From Meandrina meandrites (taxonomy: Eukaryota > Cnidaria > Anthozoa > Scleractinia > Meandrinidae), in NCBI GenBank assembly GCA_963693305.1, contig OY855903.1:27595955-27659954 (forward strand): DNA of 64,000 nt, written 5' to 3'. How positions within the stretch are numbered: the first letter of the stretch is position 1; every line of letters starts with the position of its first letter. Shown here in pieces: positions 38,557 through 48,677 of the stretch. The position numbers and the translations under genes are program-made. The notes under the pieces were generated by a model. The model was not told where the DNA came from, searched no databases, and saw nothing but the letters and a program-made list of their open reading frames with translations.

Positions 38557-39921
38557 CCCTTTCACTACTAGAGCGGCCAAAAGCGGCCAACCGGAAATGG
38601 CCTTTTTTTCCTAGAGCGGCCAAAAGCGGCCAAATAAAACTACCCATTTTCACACTACCCTCCCTTCCCTAAACAACCTTTTGTATCCCAAAACAATATT
38701 GCTATTGTTTGAAGACTCATTGACCAATCAAATCCTCTGAACTGCGCATACGATTTGTACTCCTTTGTGGAGTGGCGAGCGGCTAAAGTTTTGATATTTG
38801 CTACGGTACACAAAAAGTATGGCGGAAGCTGCGACTGTCACTAGGGAAGAATTTCACGATATTTTCGGTAGTTCAGACGAAGAAGGCGATGATATAGACC
38901 CCGAAGGCTCTGATATTGAAGTTGCAGAAGTGGATAGCGACAAAGACGAAGAAGAAGATGTTCAGGATAACGACAACGGAGACGATGCGGCTGATGCAAT
39001 CGGCGAAGAACCCGCGTGGTCAAATGTGCTTTCCGACTTTGTAATCAACCAATTTAACGGCCAACCAGGAATAAAAGTCGAAGTTCCAGAAGAAGCAACG
39101 TCTGATTTCTTTTTTAATTTGACTTTTGGGGATGAAATGGTCGATTTAATTGTCAGGGAGACAAACGGGTACGCTCAACAAAAGCTTGCTAACAACGCGC
39201 GACTCGAGAAATGGCAAGACACGACTCGCGAAGAAGTCAAGGCCTATTTTGGCATTTGCCTAATCATGGGAATAAACAGCCTTCCTCGACTTGCAATGTA
39301 CTGGTCTTCTGATCCATTTATTGGCAACACTGGAATTCAAAATGTCATGACAAAAAATAGATTTGAAGAACTGAGCCAGTACTTGCATTTTTCAAATTCG
39401 GCAACAGAGCCGCAGCGTGGCAAAGAGAATTTCGATCATCTCTATAAGGTTCGCCCACTTCTTACAGGCGTTTTGGAGAACATCCAAAAAGCCTATGAGC
39501 CCTCGAAAAATCTCTCTATTGATGAGGGAATGATTGCCTATAACGGTAGGCTTTCATTTTGCCAATATATGCCGGCGAAACCAACAAAATACGGCATCAA
39601 AGTTTGGATGGCTGCCGATTCACAAAACGGCTATGTCAACAACTTTTCTGTTTACCTCGGCAAAGAAGCAGATGCTCCGCGAAACAACGGCCTAGGCTAT
39701 GATGTTGTAATGAAAATGGCTAGTCCATTTCTTAAAAAGCGTAGGCACGTCTTTTTTCACAAATTTTTCACAAGTACGAAGCTGATGGATGATCTTCTCG
39801 CGCAAGATACCTACGCATGCGGTACTGTATATTTTGATTTTATGTCAACATAACCATGGGAAGCTTCAATTTGTACAGGAACAGAGCGGATTGACCTCAT
39901 TTGCATATAGTAGTGAAAGGG
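38557..39921 (+). mobile_element. piggyBac-type transposon with truncated transposase
   Basis: Ends CCCTTTCACTACTA... and ...TAGTAGTGAAAGGG are flanked by TTAA at 38553-38556 and 39922-39925. Just inside the left end GAGCGGCCAAAAGCGGCC occurs twice, as subterminal repeats. The single ORF covers only part of a normal transposase, so the copy is internally deleted. It landed in the 3' UTR of the CR1-like fragment. Confidence 0.88.
38819..39853 (+). pseudogene. piggyBac transposase, C-terminally truncated
   Basis: The ATG at 38819 (MAEAATVTREEFHDIFGSSD) opens the usual acidic N-terminus. The DDE_Tnp_1_7-type body follows: WQDTTREEVKAYFGICLIMG, SSDPFIGNTGI, RFEELSQYLHFSN and the first catalytic region LSIDEGMIAYNGR. 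After KYGIKVWMAAD and VVMKMASPFL it ends at VYFDFMST, where complete relatives have roughly 150-250 more residues including the last acidic block and a Cys-rich tail. The DNA after the stop runs straight to the terminal repeat, so the 3' part was deleted. Confidence 0.8.
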
Positions 39922-39925
39922 TTAA

Positions 39926-40074
39926 GGGAGTTTTATATAGGGCTAACCTCCGAACTTCCTTTTTAAGATGCCTTTTCATATTTCTAAGTCTTTCTTATTT
40001 TCTTATTATTGTACTTGTGTATCTTGAATAAAGTATGTTTGTATGTTGTATGTTGTATCTCCAAGGCTGAATAT
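39926..40074 (+). other. Downstream half of the CR1-like 3' UTR
   Basis: A/T-rich sequence with AATAAA near 40028 and a TTGTATGTTGTATGTTG repeat tail, consistent with the end of the CR1-like copy that begins at 38291. Confidence 0.45.
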
Positions 40075-41095
40075 GGCAAAACTGACAAGGAAACACTTAA
40101 GCCAACAGCTTTTGATCCAAGGTCAACTAAACTTGACCCTGTGCAACTTATGGATCAACTCAAAGCTGGGTTAGAGGAACATGCATAATCTGCAGTGATT
40201 CTTCAAATACTCCCACAGGTGGAAGTAACTGAAGAAAAAGTTACAGAAATTGTTTCAAATGACAAGTGTCTTGATCATGAAGAGGAAGTGGTTGCTGTTG
40301 AAGTAAACATAATTTCTGAATTTAGAGATGCATTTCTCTTATCAAAAGGATTAAACAGCAGCAAAACCTTTGATGCTACTGAAGAAATATGTCATGAATT
40401 TCTATCATTTATCAAAATTGATCAATATCAAGCAGATATGATTTTTGAAAAGACCAAGTTGTAAGGGGACTGTGACTTTTGGAAAGAACAACAGTGTGGC
40501 AGAATTACTGGCTCAAGTTTCTAAAAGATTTGTCATTTAAAGGAAAAGATCTACTGGAATATTGCCCTCTTCCCCCTCACAGTCAGCAATGCAATTTGCA
40601 TGGGGACATGAGAAAGAAGAATCAGCTGTGGACCTCTACTACAAAAAACTGAAAAAGGTTAAGGAGCTTCATGTTGTTTAAAGTGGCCTCATAGGTGACC
40701 CAGAGGTTTCCCATTTAGGTTCTAGCCCTGATAGAACATGATTCTGCCAGTACTGTGGCAAAAGAGTGGTGGAAGTGAAAAGCCTGTATTCCAAAATATC
40801 ATTAATACCACACATTGCAGCTGCAGAGTATATTTACAAAGAAAATGGAACATACAAGCTTAAAAAGGAAACCAAGAGGAACTATCAAATACCAGGGAAA
40901 ATGGCATTCTCAAAGGTGACAAATGCTGACCTTGTCATTTACAAACAAAGGAATTTTGATTATATAAGTTTTGTTTGACAAGAATTTATGGGAAGAAATG
41001 CTTGTTAAACTGAACAAATTTTATTCTAAACATATGATTCCCCAAATTCTTACACTGTGTTTAAAGGATCTCCTTACCTGTGCAGAATTAAAACA
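40075..41095 (+). pseudogene. YqaJ-like nuclease-containing relic
   Basis: Pieces in three frames give CGRITGSSF, MQFAWGHEKEESAVDLYYKK-like, SGLIGDPEVSHLGSSPD-like and CGKRVVEVKSLYSK. This is the order of blocks in the YqaJ/lambda-exonuclease-type fold (GxTxS, GxExE, GASPDG and ExK motifs). The ExK block survives (VEVKS). Frequent stops and shifts show that the gene is dead. Upstream codons (KETLKPTAFDPRSTKL) suggest a longer transposon protein. Confidence 0.55.
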
Positions 41096-43480
41096 AGTAC
41101 ACTGCTGGAAGTTTTACCAATCAATGACAAATGCTATAATTGTTTTTACAATAATATGCTATGTTGTATGTATATTTTTAACTGAAAAGGCTGAGCCACA
41201 AAGATTACCAGCATTACTGAGATTGTGGACTTGAAATATTTAAAAAATTCTTTGTTTGTTCTCCTTTTAGCTTCAAAGCCAAGCTGAAATTTTAATAATT
41301 AAAAGTTTAAGTGTCATTTTCAAATGCAGTATGTGCAGGAGCTATAAATCATTTTGTGCATTATACATAATGCACAAATTGCATTTGGTGGTTACCTGCA
41401 TTGAAAAAATACTCTACTCTATCTCAATTCTTTTATGTTTACTTTGTAGTGTTCTATTGTGAAGCCATAACAACTGATTTTTCTCACTGTTTATTTTAAG
41501 TCTGATTATCGGATTTCTGTTTATTACATTTCTACCAGATTTGTAGAAAATCTACAGTATTGTGCAAAAGTAAAGCAAACGAATTTTGACGAAATTCGTG
41601 GCTTTTCGGGCCTTTTCAAAGAAATTTTGCTCCGAGCGATATTTCCGCGATATTTCTCCGCATTTTTGTGACACCTATTGTTTTGAATCGCGTGAAAATT
41701 CGAATGATAATTCGGCGTGCACGATCAGCTGCCGCGAACTTTCGAGCGATAATTGGCTCGCCCCGATAATTCGCTGCAAACTTTCGAGCAACTTTTCAGC
41801 CTGTTGATCTTTACATTTACTGCAAAGTACGCTGTGAGAGCACTGTGAGTAAAACACACGAATCTTCGTTCCGTAACGCTAGTGTAAAACAAAGCCAGAA
41901 TAATTTTGTGGCTCGAGGTTACAATCAACACCAAAGATTAAAATAATCTTACCTGGTTCTTCTCCGCCAAGTGTTAACTGTTAAAAAGATCCGTAAAGAC
42001 AAAAGTATCGCAATTCTAGCAAAAACTTGTTCCTGATGACTCGAAAGTAAGTGTAAACACACACGCTGTTTCCCGACGTGACCCCAGTCTCTGCTCGGCC
42101 TCGTTGCAACAGCATCGGTTTCTTAGAATTCGGCAAATAGTTTAATCCATCATGTGTGCGTGTTTTCATTCGTTTTGAAGCAGTCTAACGAATAGCACGA
42201 TTAAAACGATCATGGAGTACAGAGTGTTTAAAACTTGTTGAGGACGGATTCATCTTCCTTCGATCTTCCTGCTCCTTCCACGGCCGTGGAGACATGGTGT
42301 CATGGCACTTCGAAATGTGTTTTGAATACAAATCACAGACCTGTGCATGGACTTAATGCAGCTTCTCAAGACCTTTGAAAACAAAAATGGTAATACACAG
42401 TATTGCTTTGAATATGATGGATTTTTCAGAGGGACAGTTAAGCCATTGAGTGAAGAATTGACTGCAAAAGCTGTCGGCTAAAATAAAAACTTACGCTTTC
42501 AGTGTGAACATGTGAATAATTGTGCAGAATTACATGGCTTTGTAATGTGCGATGTTTTGACGCTTTTGAATACATTTCTTGTCTTCATCTTAAATGAAAT
42601 TTAATTCAAAACAAAGTTTCTTTCAAGTTTCTTTCATTTATCAATCCTTAGTTCGGAATTTTAGGCTTTTGAAGCGAGCAGTTTTGACACAAATGTGTTG
42701 TTATCTGATACGCATGTTTTTCCGAGACTTCCTTCAGTGTGTACAGCCGCTTTGTTTTGAGTTCTGTTTATAGCTTAAGAAAATTACTACTGCGCTTCAG
42801 AAAATAGAAAGGAGTGTGTTTATTGACATTAAAAGTAAAGGAAAGCGTAGAAAGCGTTGCTTGTGTTCATTTAGTGGTTTGAATTCTGTAGTTTTGAAAG
42901 CGATTTTACGCTGTTTCACGCTGCCATGATATGTTAATATTATTGTCATTGCGAATTGCTGCTTTCCTCATGTTTTCTGCACAAAGAAAATACCTTAGTA
43001 CTATTAAATTAATGGCAGTGTAAGTTGTACAGAATAAAAACCTTCCTTTTCCCAGAGTATTTTACGATATTTGAAGCACACAGTTCTGCCGGACAATTCC
43101 AAGCTATTTTTTGTGTAAGTTACATAACCAGATGGTCGTATCAATCGCTTGTTGAAGACTCACAAACAACCATTTAGTGCGTAGCGAAATTTCGTAAATG
43201 GACTTGCGATTCTACCTCGTTACCATGCCAGGAGATCCCATGAGATTGCTTGCGCATGCGCATGGTCAGTGCTTTGCATGCTTCGATCAGAGGAAGACGA
43301 TATTGATATTTTGGCTGCAAAATAGGGATTTTTTGCCTTCAGGTCACCGTATTACAACTCCTCCTGCAGCGAAAAACACGAAGGGTCATGGTCTAAGTAC
43401 CTTGACACCTTTTTATCTCGTATTTACTTGCTGGACTGGGAAAAAATCGACAACAGACCGACGCCGCTCACAGCAAGCAC

Positions 43481-44905
43481 ATGGTGAATTCCGTGAGTTC
43501 AGAAAACCCCACTCTGTCAAATCTCGAAGAGAATCTCTTCAGTATGACGGATGAGAATACTAGTCTCCTAAGTGAGACGACAAGCGGACAGCAAACTGCT
43601 GAACACCAGGCAAATGACGAGATTATTTCTGAAGCGGCCACTGTTGATGGCGCCAATACCGCCATTGAACGCGTCACGGTCGATGTTCATCATCGCGTTT
43701 CCCCTTCGATGGAAAAGAAGAGGGGAGAAGTCAAGACAGGCGTTGCAAGAAAGAGACCAAATCAGGTCTTGACTCAGTCAGAAAAAGCGGCAGATAAGTC
43801 AACGAATAAGAGAGGCGCTAAAGTCGCCCCCAACACGAGTCAAGCACAGAAAACTGCTCACACTGAAAAAGGCGGGAAAACCGCGAGAGCATCGACATCA
43901 TCTGCTGCACAACCTGTTGACATGACTCAGTTGTCAAATATTTTACAATCGTCGCTTTCCACTGTTTTCTCTGGCTTAACAAAGTCAATAAACACAGGTT
44001 TTGCTGATTTAGGAAAGCTGATACAGGACACAAAAATAACTGAAGACAAGGAGATCGGTTCTGAGTCCGAGCTCTCGGACGATGAAGGCTCTGACAAAAA
44101 CGAGCCCGACAAGCCATCAGCAAAACGTCAGAAAACAGCCGACTGTAACCCGGCTATAATCGAGAAGCTCACAAAAGATCTTGCTCTTGAGGATGAGAAA
44201 GGACCAGACATCAATACACAATTGGCAGGGCTGGTGCACAAGCTTCTTCGGGAAGCAAAACCAAACGAAACGAAGCTAAACGAGCTCAAGAAGCAGTATA
44301 TCCCTCCAAGCAATTGTGAAGGTCTGTCTGAAACAAGAGTGAACTCCAATATTTGGAACAACCTGGGCGAAACAGCAAGGTCAAATGACCTAAAACTTCA
44401 AAAGGTCCAAAAATATCTTATCAAAGGTATGACTGCTGTTGTTACAGTCGTTGATTCACTCACTAAAGACGAGACAAACTCGTCCAAAGAGGATAACATT
44501 GGTAAATTAATGGATGCTGTTATTCTGTTAGCCAATGCTAATACTAAAGTGAACTTGCGCCGGAGAGAAAGGCTTAAGCCTGAATTACATCCGAGCTATC
44601 GGCATTTGTGCAATCCCTCTAACACCATAACCTCCCAATTATTTGGGGACGATCTTCCAAAAGCTGTCAAGGACATTGCTGAAGCTAATAAAATAAGTTC
44701 CAAGATACATGGTGATAGGAGATCAGCAGACAGAAGGGACAAGAGGCAAAGATCAAGGCCTTTTGCAGGCTCCAACAGTCGTGCTCCCTACAGACCCAAT
44801 TCTTACTATCCATCAGGGTCAAAAAACTACCATCGGCCCCCTTTCTCGAACAGAAAAGAGGGGGCCAAGAAGAGGCAGCAACAGCAACAAGAGAAAACCC
44901 AGTGA
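43481..44905 (+). CDS. DIRS ORF1, gag-like, 474 aa
   Basis: The polar, Ser/Thr/Lys/Glu-rich protein has a helical middle (LSNILQSSLSTVFSGLTKSI), an acidic patch (SESELSDDEGSDKNEPDKP) and a conserved-looking block KLNELKKQYIPPSNCEGLSE, ending in an Arg/Tyr/Ser-rich tail and QQQQQEKTQ. The layout is like the gag-like ORF1 of DIRS elements, whose product packages the RNA. The frame is complete. Confidence 0.65.
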   Translation: MVNSVSSENPTLSNLEENLFSMTDENTSLLSETTSGQQTAEHQANDEIISEAATVDGANTAIERVTVDVHHRVSPSMEKKRGEVKTGVARKRPNQVLTQSEKAADKSTNKRGAKVAPNTSQAQKTAHTEKGGKTARASTSSAAQPVDMTQLSNILQSSLSTVFSGLTKSINTGFADLGKLIQDTKITEDKEIGSESELSDDEGSDKNEPDKPSAKRQKTADCNPAIIEKLTKDLALEDEKGPDINTQLAGLVHKLLREAKPNETKLNELKKQYIPPSNCEGLSETRVNSNIWNNLGETARSNDLKLQKVQKYLIKGMTAVVTVVDSLTKDETNSSKEDNIGKLMDAVILLANANTKVNLRRRERLKPELHPSYRHLCNPSNTITSQLFGDDLPKAVKDIAEANKISSKIHGDRRSADRRDKRQRSRPFAGSNSRAPYRPNSYYPSGSKNYHRPPFSNRKEGAKKRQQQQQEKTQ

Positions 44906-45082
44906 GGGAACCTTTATCTAAATCACCACCTGGAAAAGATCAGGTGAGTTTAACTACATTTCAAGCTACCGTCATAGCTGGCAGAACAAAATATTTTATC
45001 CCTGCTTGGCAGAAGATCACTGCAGACAAGCAAATACTGGAGATGGTACAGGGCTGTCCCATTGATTTCATAAGTATGCCAA
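44902..45082 (+). pseudogene. DIRS RT N-terminal piece, cut by the gypsy insertion
   Basis: The frame overlaps the end of ORF1 by 4 bp and reads TVIAGRTKYFIPAWQKITAD and MVQGCPIDFI before running into the gypsy LTR at 45083. The RT continues on the other side of the gypsy element. Confidence 0.7.
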
Positions 45083-45241
45083 TGTAATGTATGCGTAATA
45101 TATGCGTGACCTATATTTGTATTGAGTTGCATTATGGGATTAAACCCAGTGAGTTGAGCACGTGGCCGCCATCGAGCAGTTGTTTATTTTAGCCGTCGCG
45201 TTGCTCCTCCTGATACACTACATTTGGCGACGAGGAAACGT

Positions 45242-45896
45242 GATGACGACTTTATTTGGCCGAGTGGAGGCATTCGAAGAAACGGCGGAAACGTGGGAGC
45301 ATTATACGGAATGATTAGGACATTACTTTGAGGCAAACGGTATCGGCGATGAGAGCGCAGGCGACAAGGCAAAAAGGCGAGCGATACTGTTAAGCGTATG
45401 TGGAAGCAAAGTGTATAAATTAATGTGTGACCTTTTGGCACCTGTTAAACCGGGAGAAAAGTCGTATCAAGACCTGGTTAAGCTGATACAGGATCATTCG
45501 GCTCCGAAACCGTTGGAAATTGTACAAAGGTTTAAGTTCAACAACCGTTTTCGCAACAAAGGAGAATCAGTGGCAGATTTTGTGGCGGCGCTTAGGAATT
45601 TGGCTGAACATTGTGGCTACAATGATACTCTAGAGACTATGCTACGGGACAGAATTGTTTGTGGAATTAAGGATGAGAAAATCCAGCGACGCCTTCTGGT
45701 GGAAAAGGAATTAACATTTCGGAAGGCTTTCGAAATTACAACATCAATGGAAATCACTACCCAGAATGTGGCTGTGCTGCAGGAGGCGAAGCTGTCAGAG
45801 GCAGTAAATCAGGTCACTATGCAAGCCGATGGAACAAAAGCTGGAAAGAAATGGGCGGACGATCGACGCACACCAAACTTAGCAGGTTCTTGTTAG
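45242..45896 (+). pseudogene. gypsy gag, deleted and with an early stop
   Basis: The ATG at 45242 (MTTLFGRVEAFEETAETWEH) is followed by a TGA at 45315-45317. The frame continues in phase with KSYQDLVKLIQDHSAPKPLE, VQRFKFNNRFRNKGESVADF and LRDRIVCGIKDEKIQRRLL, a retrotransposon gag capsid region. The zinc knuckle and all of protease, RT and RNase H are missing. The end (KKWADDRRTP) crosses the deletion junction. Confidence 0.75.
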
Positions 45897-46470
45897 CCTA
45901 TAGATCGACACCTCAGACCACTACTGGAGTGACACCGGCTGAACTTCTGTTCAACCGCCATCTGCGAACCCGCCTGGATCTCATTCGACCAGATGTAAGG
46001 CAACGCGTAGAGACCCAACAACTGTCACAGAAGGGACAGCATGACAACACAAGAAAAGGACGAGGGATGAGGGAGACAGTGTACTAGTAAAGAATTTTAA
46101 CCCTGGGTTGAAGTGGAAGAATGCACACATTGAAAGTAGAACTGGGCCACTATCGTATACAGTCAAGTATGAAGATGGGGTGGTGGCTCGTCGACATGTG
46201 GATCACCTCCTTAAACGACATGGTGTGCCCACTATTGATATTGAGGATGATGATTTGTCTGAATCAACCATGCCTGCTGAGCAAAACCGTGTACGTTCCA
46301 AAGTGAAAGTGGGGGAGGAGAGTGCATCTTGTGAGGAAGTTTGCAGAGAGGGAGAGATTCCTATTCCAGGGCCTCAGGCAGAACCACCAATACCAGCACT
46401 GGTACAGTCTAGGAAGTCTCAGCGTTCCAGGAGAGCTCCAGAGTATCTCAAGGATTACGTGACTGTGTGA
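45851..46470 (+). pseudogene. gypsy integrase C-terminal end
   Basis: After the junction, one frame gives FLLAYRSTPQTTTGVTPAEL and LFNRHLRTRLDL, the end of a gypsy integrase core. A second frame (46108-46470) carries a GPY/F-like module (IESRTGPLSYTVKYEDG, RRHVDHLLKRHG) and a Pro/Glu-rich tail. A TAG near 46087 and a frame change separate the two. Confidence 0.75.
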
Positions 46471-46758
46471 ACATTGTTAAGATTTCAATTTGTTAACAAG
46501 TCTGTGATTTCTAAGGACATTGAGACATTATGGAACAATCAGTTGATGTTTGCATTTATGAAACAATCAGTTGAGTTTTATTGAAGGGACTGTGTTTCTG
46601 AACTAAGGGGGGAAAAGATGTAATGTATGCGTAATATATGCGTGACGTATATTTGTATTGAGTTGCATTATGGGATTAAACCCAGTGAGTTGAGCACATG
46701 GCCGCCATCGAGCAGTTGTTTATTTTAGCCGTCGCGTTGCTCCTCCTGATACACTACA

Positions 46759-48667
46759 GCCAAAGCAGCTCACCAGTACTTATCCACTATCACATAACCC
46801 CGTTGAACGAGAAATTATAAGCGAAGAGGTTGCCAAGCTCCTGATTAAGGGGGTTATTGAAGAGACCACCCATTCAGAGGGTGAATTCATTTCTAGAATA
46901 TTTGTTAGGAAAAAGAAAGACAACACTTACAGAATGATTTTAAATCTTAAAGATTTAAATTACAACATTGAAAAGAAACATTTTAAGATGGATACTTTCT
47001 TATCTGCAGTGAATCTTGTCAAGCAAAACTGCTACATGGCATCTGTTGATTTGCGGGATGCATACTATACAATCCCAATAAGTATAAAATACAGGAAATA
47101 CTTAAGACTTGAATGGCAAGGGAAACTATACCAATACACTTGCTTGCCAAATGGGTTGTCATCAGCCCCTCGATCCTTTACAAAAATCCTAAAACCAGTT
47201 TACAGCTCACTTCCTAGTAAAGGCCATGTCAATGTTGTCTACATAGACGACTCATATCTCCAAGGAGATACTTATGAGGAATGCAAACACAATGTTCAGG
47301 ATAGCGTGAATCTTTTTGAAAAATTGGGTTTTCTGCCTCATCCTGAAAAGTCAGTCTTTGAGCCCACTCAAATAATAACATTTCTCGGGTTTGTGATAAA
47401 CTCAGTCACCATGACAATAGCTCTTACCCCTGAAAAGGCTCTCAAAGTTAGCATGGCATGTAAAAAGCTGTTAGCTAAGTCAGAATGCTCAATTGTAGAG
47501 GTGTCACAAGTGATAGGCCTGCTAGTGGCCAGTTTACCAGCTGTTCAGTATGGGCAGCTACACTACAGACATCTTGAAATAGACAAGAACATTGCCCTTA
47601 AAATTGCTAAGGGAAATTACCAGGACATAATGTGCTTATCCCCAGCTGCCAAAACAGACCTGTGTTGGTGGGTAGACAATGTCTTGCAGTCCAATAATCC
47701 TATTTCACATGGTAAAATTGATATTGAAATTACATGTGATGCTTCCAAAAAAGGCTGGGGAGCAGTTTGCAATAAGAATACTACCCAAGGCCTTTGGACT
47801 ACTAGAGAGCAGTCAAAACACATTAATGAGTTGGAACTTCTTGCAATTAAATTTGCCCTGAAAGTGTTTGAATCACAATTGTCTGGAAAACATGTGAAAG
47901 TCCTTTCTGATAACACTACAGCTGTCTGTTATATAAACTCCAAAGGTGGGACTAAATCCCCATCATGCAATGACATCACCTGTGATATTTGGTCTTGGGG
48001 CATTAATAACAACACATGGCTAACTGCCGCACACATCCCTGGGGTCCAGAATACGGATGCAGACCGAGAGAGTAGAATTTTTAATGAACGCACCGAATGG
48101 CAGTTGAACCCTGAAGTTTTTAGGCAAATCCAAGACTTATGGGTTAGCCCTGAAATTGATCTCTTTGCCACCCGGGTGAACAGACAGCTAGCTATGTTTG
48201 CTTCATGGAAGCCAGACCCAGAGGCTACCCATATTGATGCATTTACAATTGACTGGAGCAAATACAAGTTTTATTGTTTTCCACCCTTCTCCCTTATTTC
48301 TAGATGTTTAAGGAAAGTAGAAATGGACAAAGCAGAAGGGATTCTGATTGCACCCATATGGCCAACACAAGTCTGGTGGCCCCAGATGTTGAGATTGTTG
48401 ATAAGACATCCAGTTGCTCTTCCACAACAAAAAAGATTGCTGACGCTACCCAACATGACCAAACTTCACCCACTTCACGCAGAAATGGTACTGATGGCCT
48501 GTTACATATCAGGAGATCCTTTGAAACAAGAGGAATTTCAGAATCAGCTTGTAACCTCCTCATGGCCTCCTGGAGACCTGGTACCCAGAAACAATATCAA
48601 GTTTATATCCAGAAATGGTCTAACTTTTGTGCTCAAAGGAAAATTAATCAAAATCAACCAACTGTAG
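46759..48667 (+). CDS. DIRS reverse transcriptase and RNase H
   Basis: From the first Met at 46934 the frame is 577 aa, but it is open further upstream to the gypsy border. RT blocks: RMILNLKDLNYNIEKK, MASVDLRDAYYTIPI (motif A), CLPNGLSSAPRSF and VVYIDDSYLQG (motif C, YIDD). Then TFLGFVIN. The RNase H part has ITCDASKKGWGAV, INELELLAIKFAL and VLSDNTTAVCYIN. A DIRS-type C-terminal extension (LFATRVNRQLAMFASWKPDP) follows. It overlaps the start of the recombinase frame by about 360 bp. Confidence 0.82.
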
Positions 48668-48677
48668 AGCGGGCTTT
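48304..48677 (+). pseudogene. DIRS tyrosine recombinase, N-terminal part, cut by the RTE
   Basis: In a frame overlapping RT, the sequence ends with SACNLLMASWRPGTQKQYQV and YIQKWSNFCAQRKINQ, the SAM-like core-binding region of a DIRS recombinase. It then runs into the duplicated target TGTAGAGCGGGCTTT and the RTE. The rest of the protein starts at 51982. Confidence 0.75.

Larger units (their letters stand above)
45083..46758 (+). mobile_element. Ty3/gypsy element with 140-bp LTRs, internally deleted
   Basis: Two 140-bp LTRs (45083-45222 and 46619-46758; TGTAATG...ACTACA) differ at only two positions that I could see. A 5-bp duplication GCCAA flanks them. TTTGGCGACGAGGA after the left LTR fits a primer site and GGGGGGAAAAG before the right LTR fits a polypurine tract. 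The body keeps only gag and the integrase tail, so it needs a helper. Confidence 0.92.
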
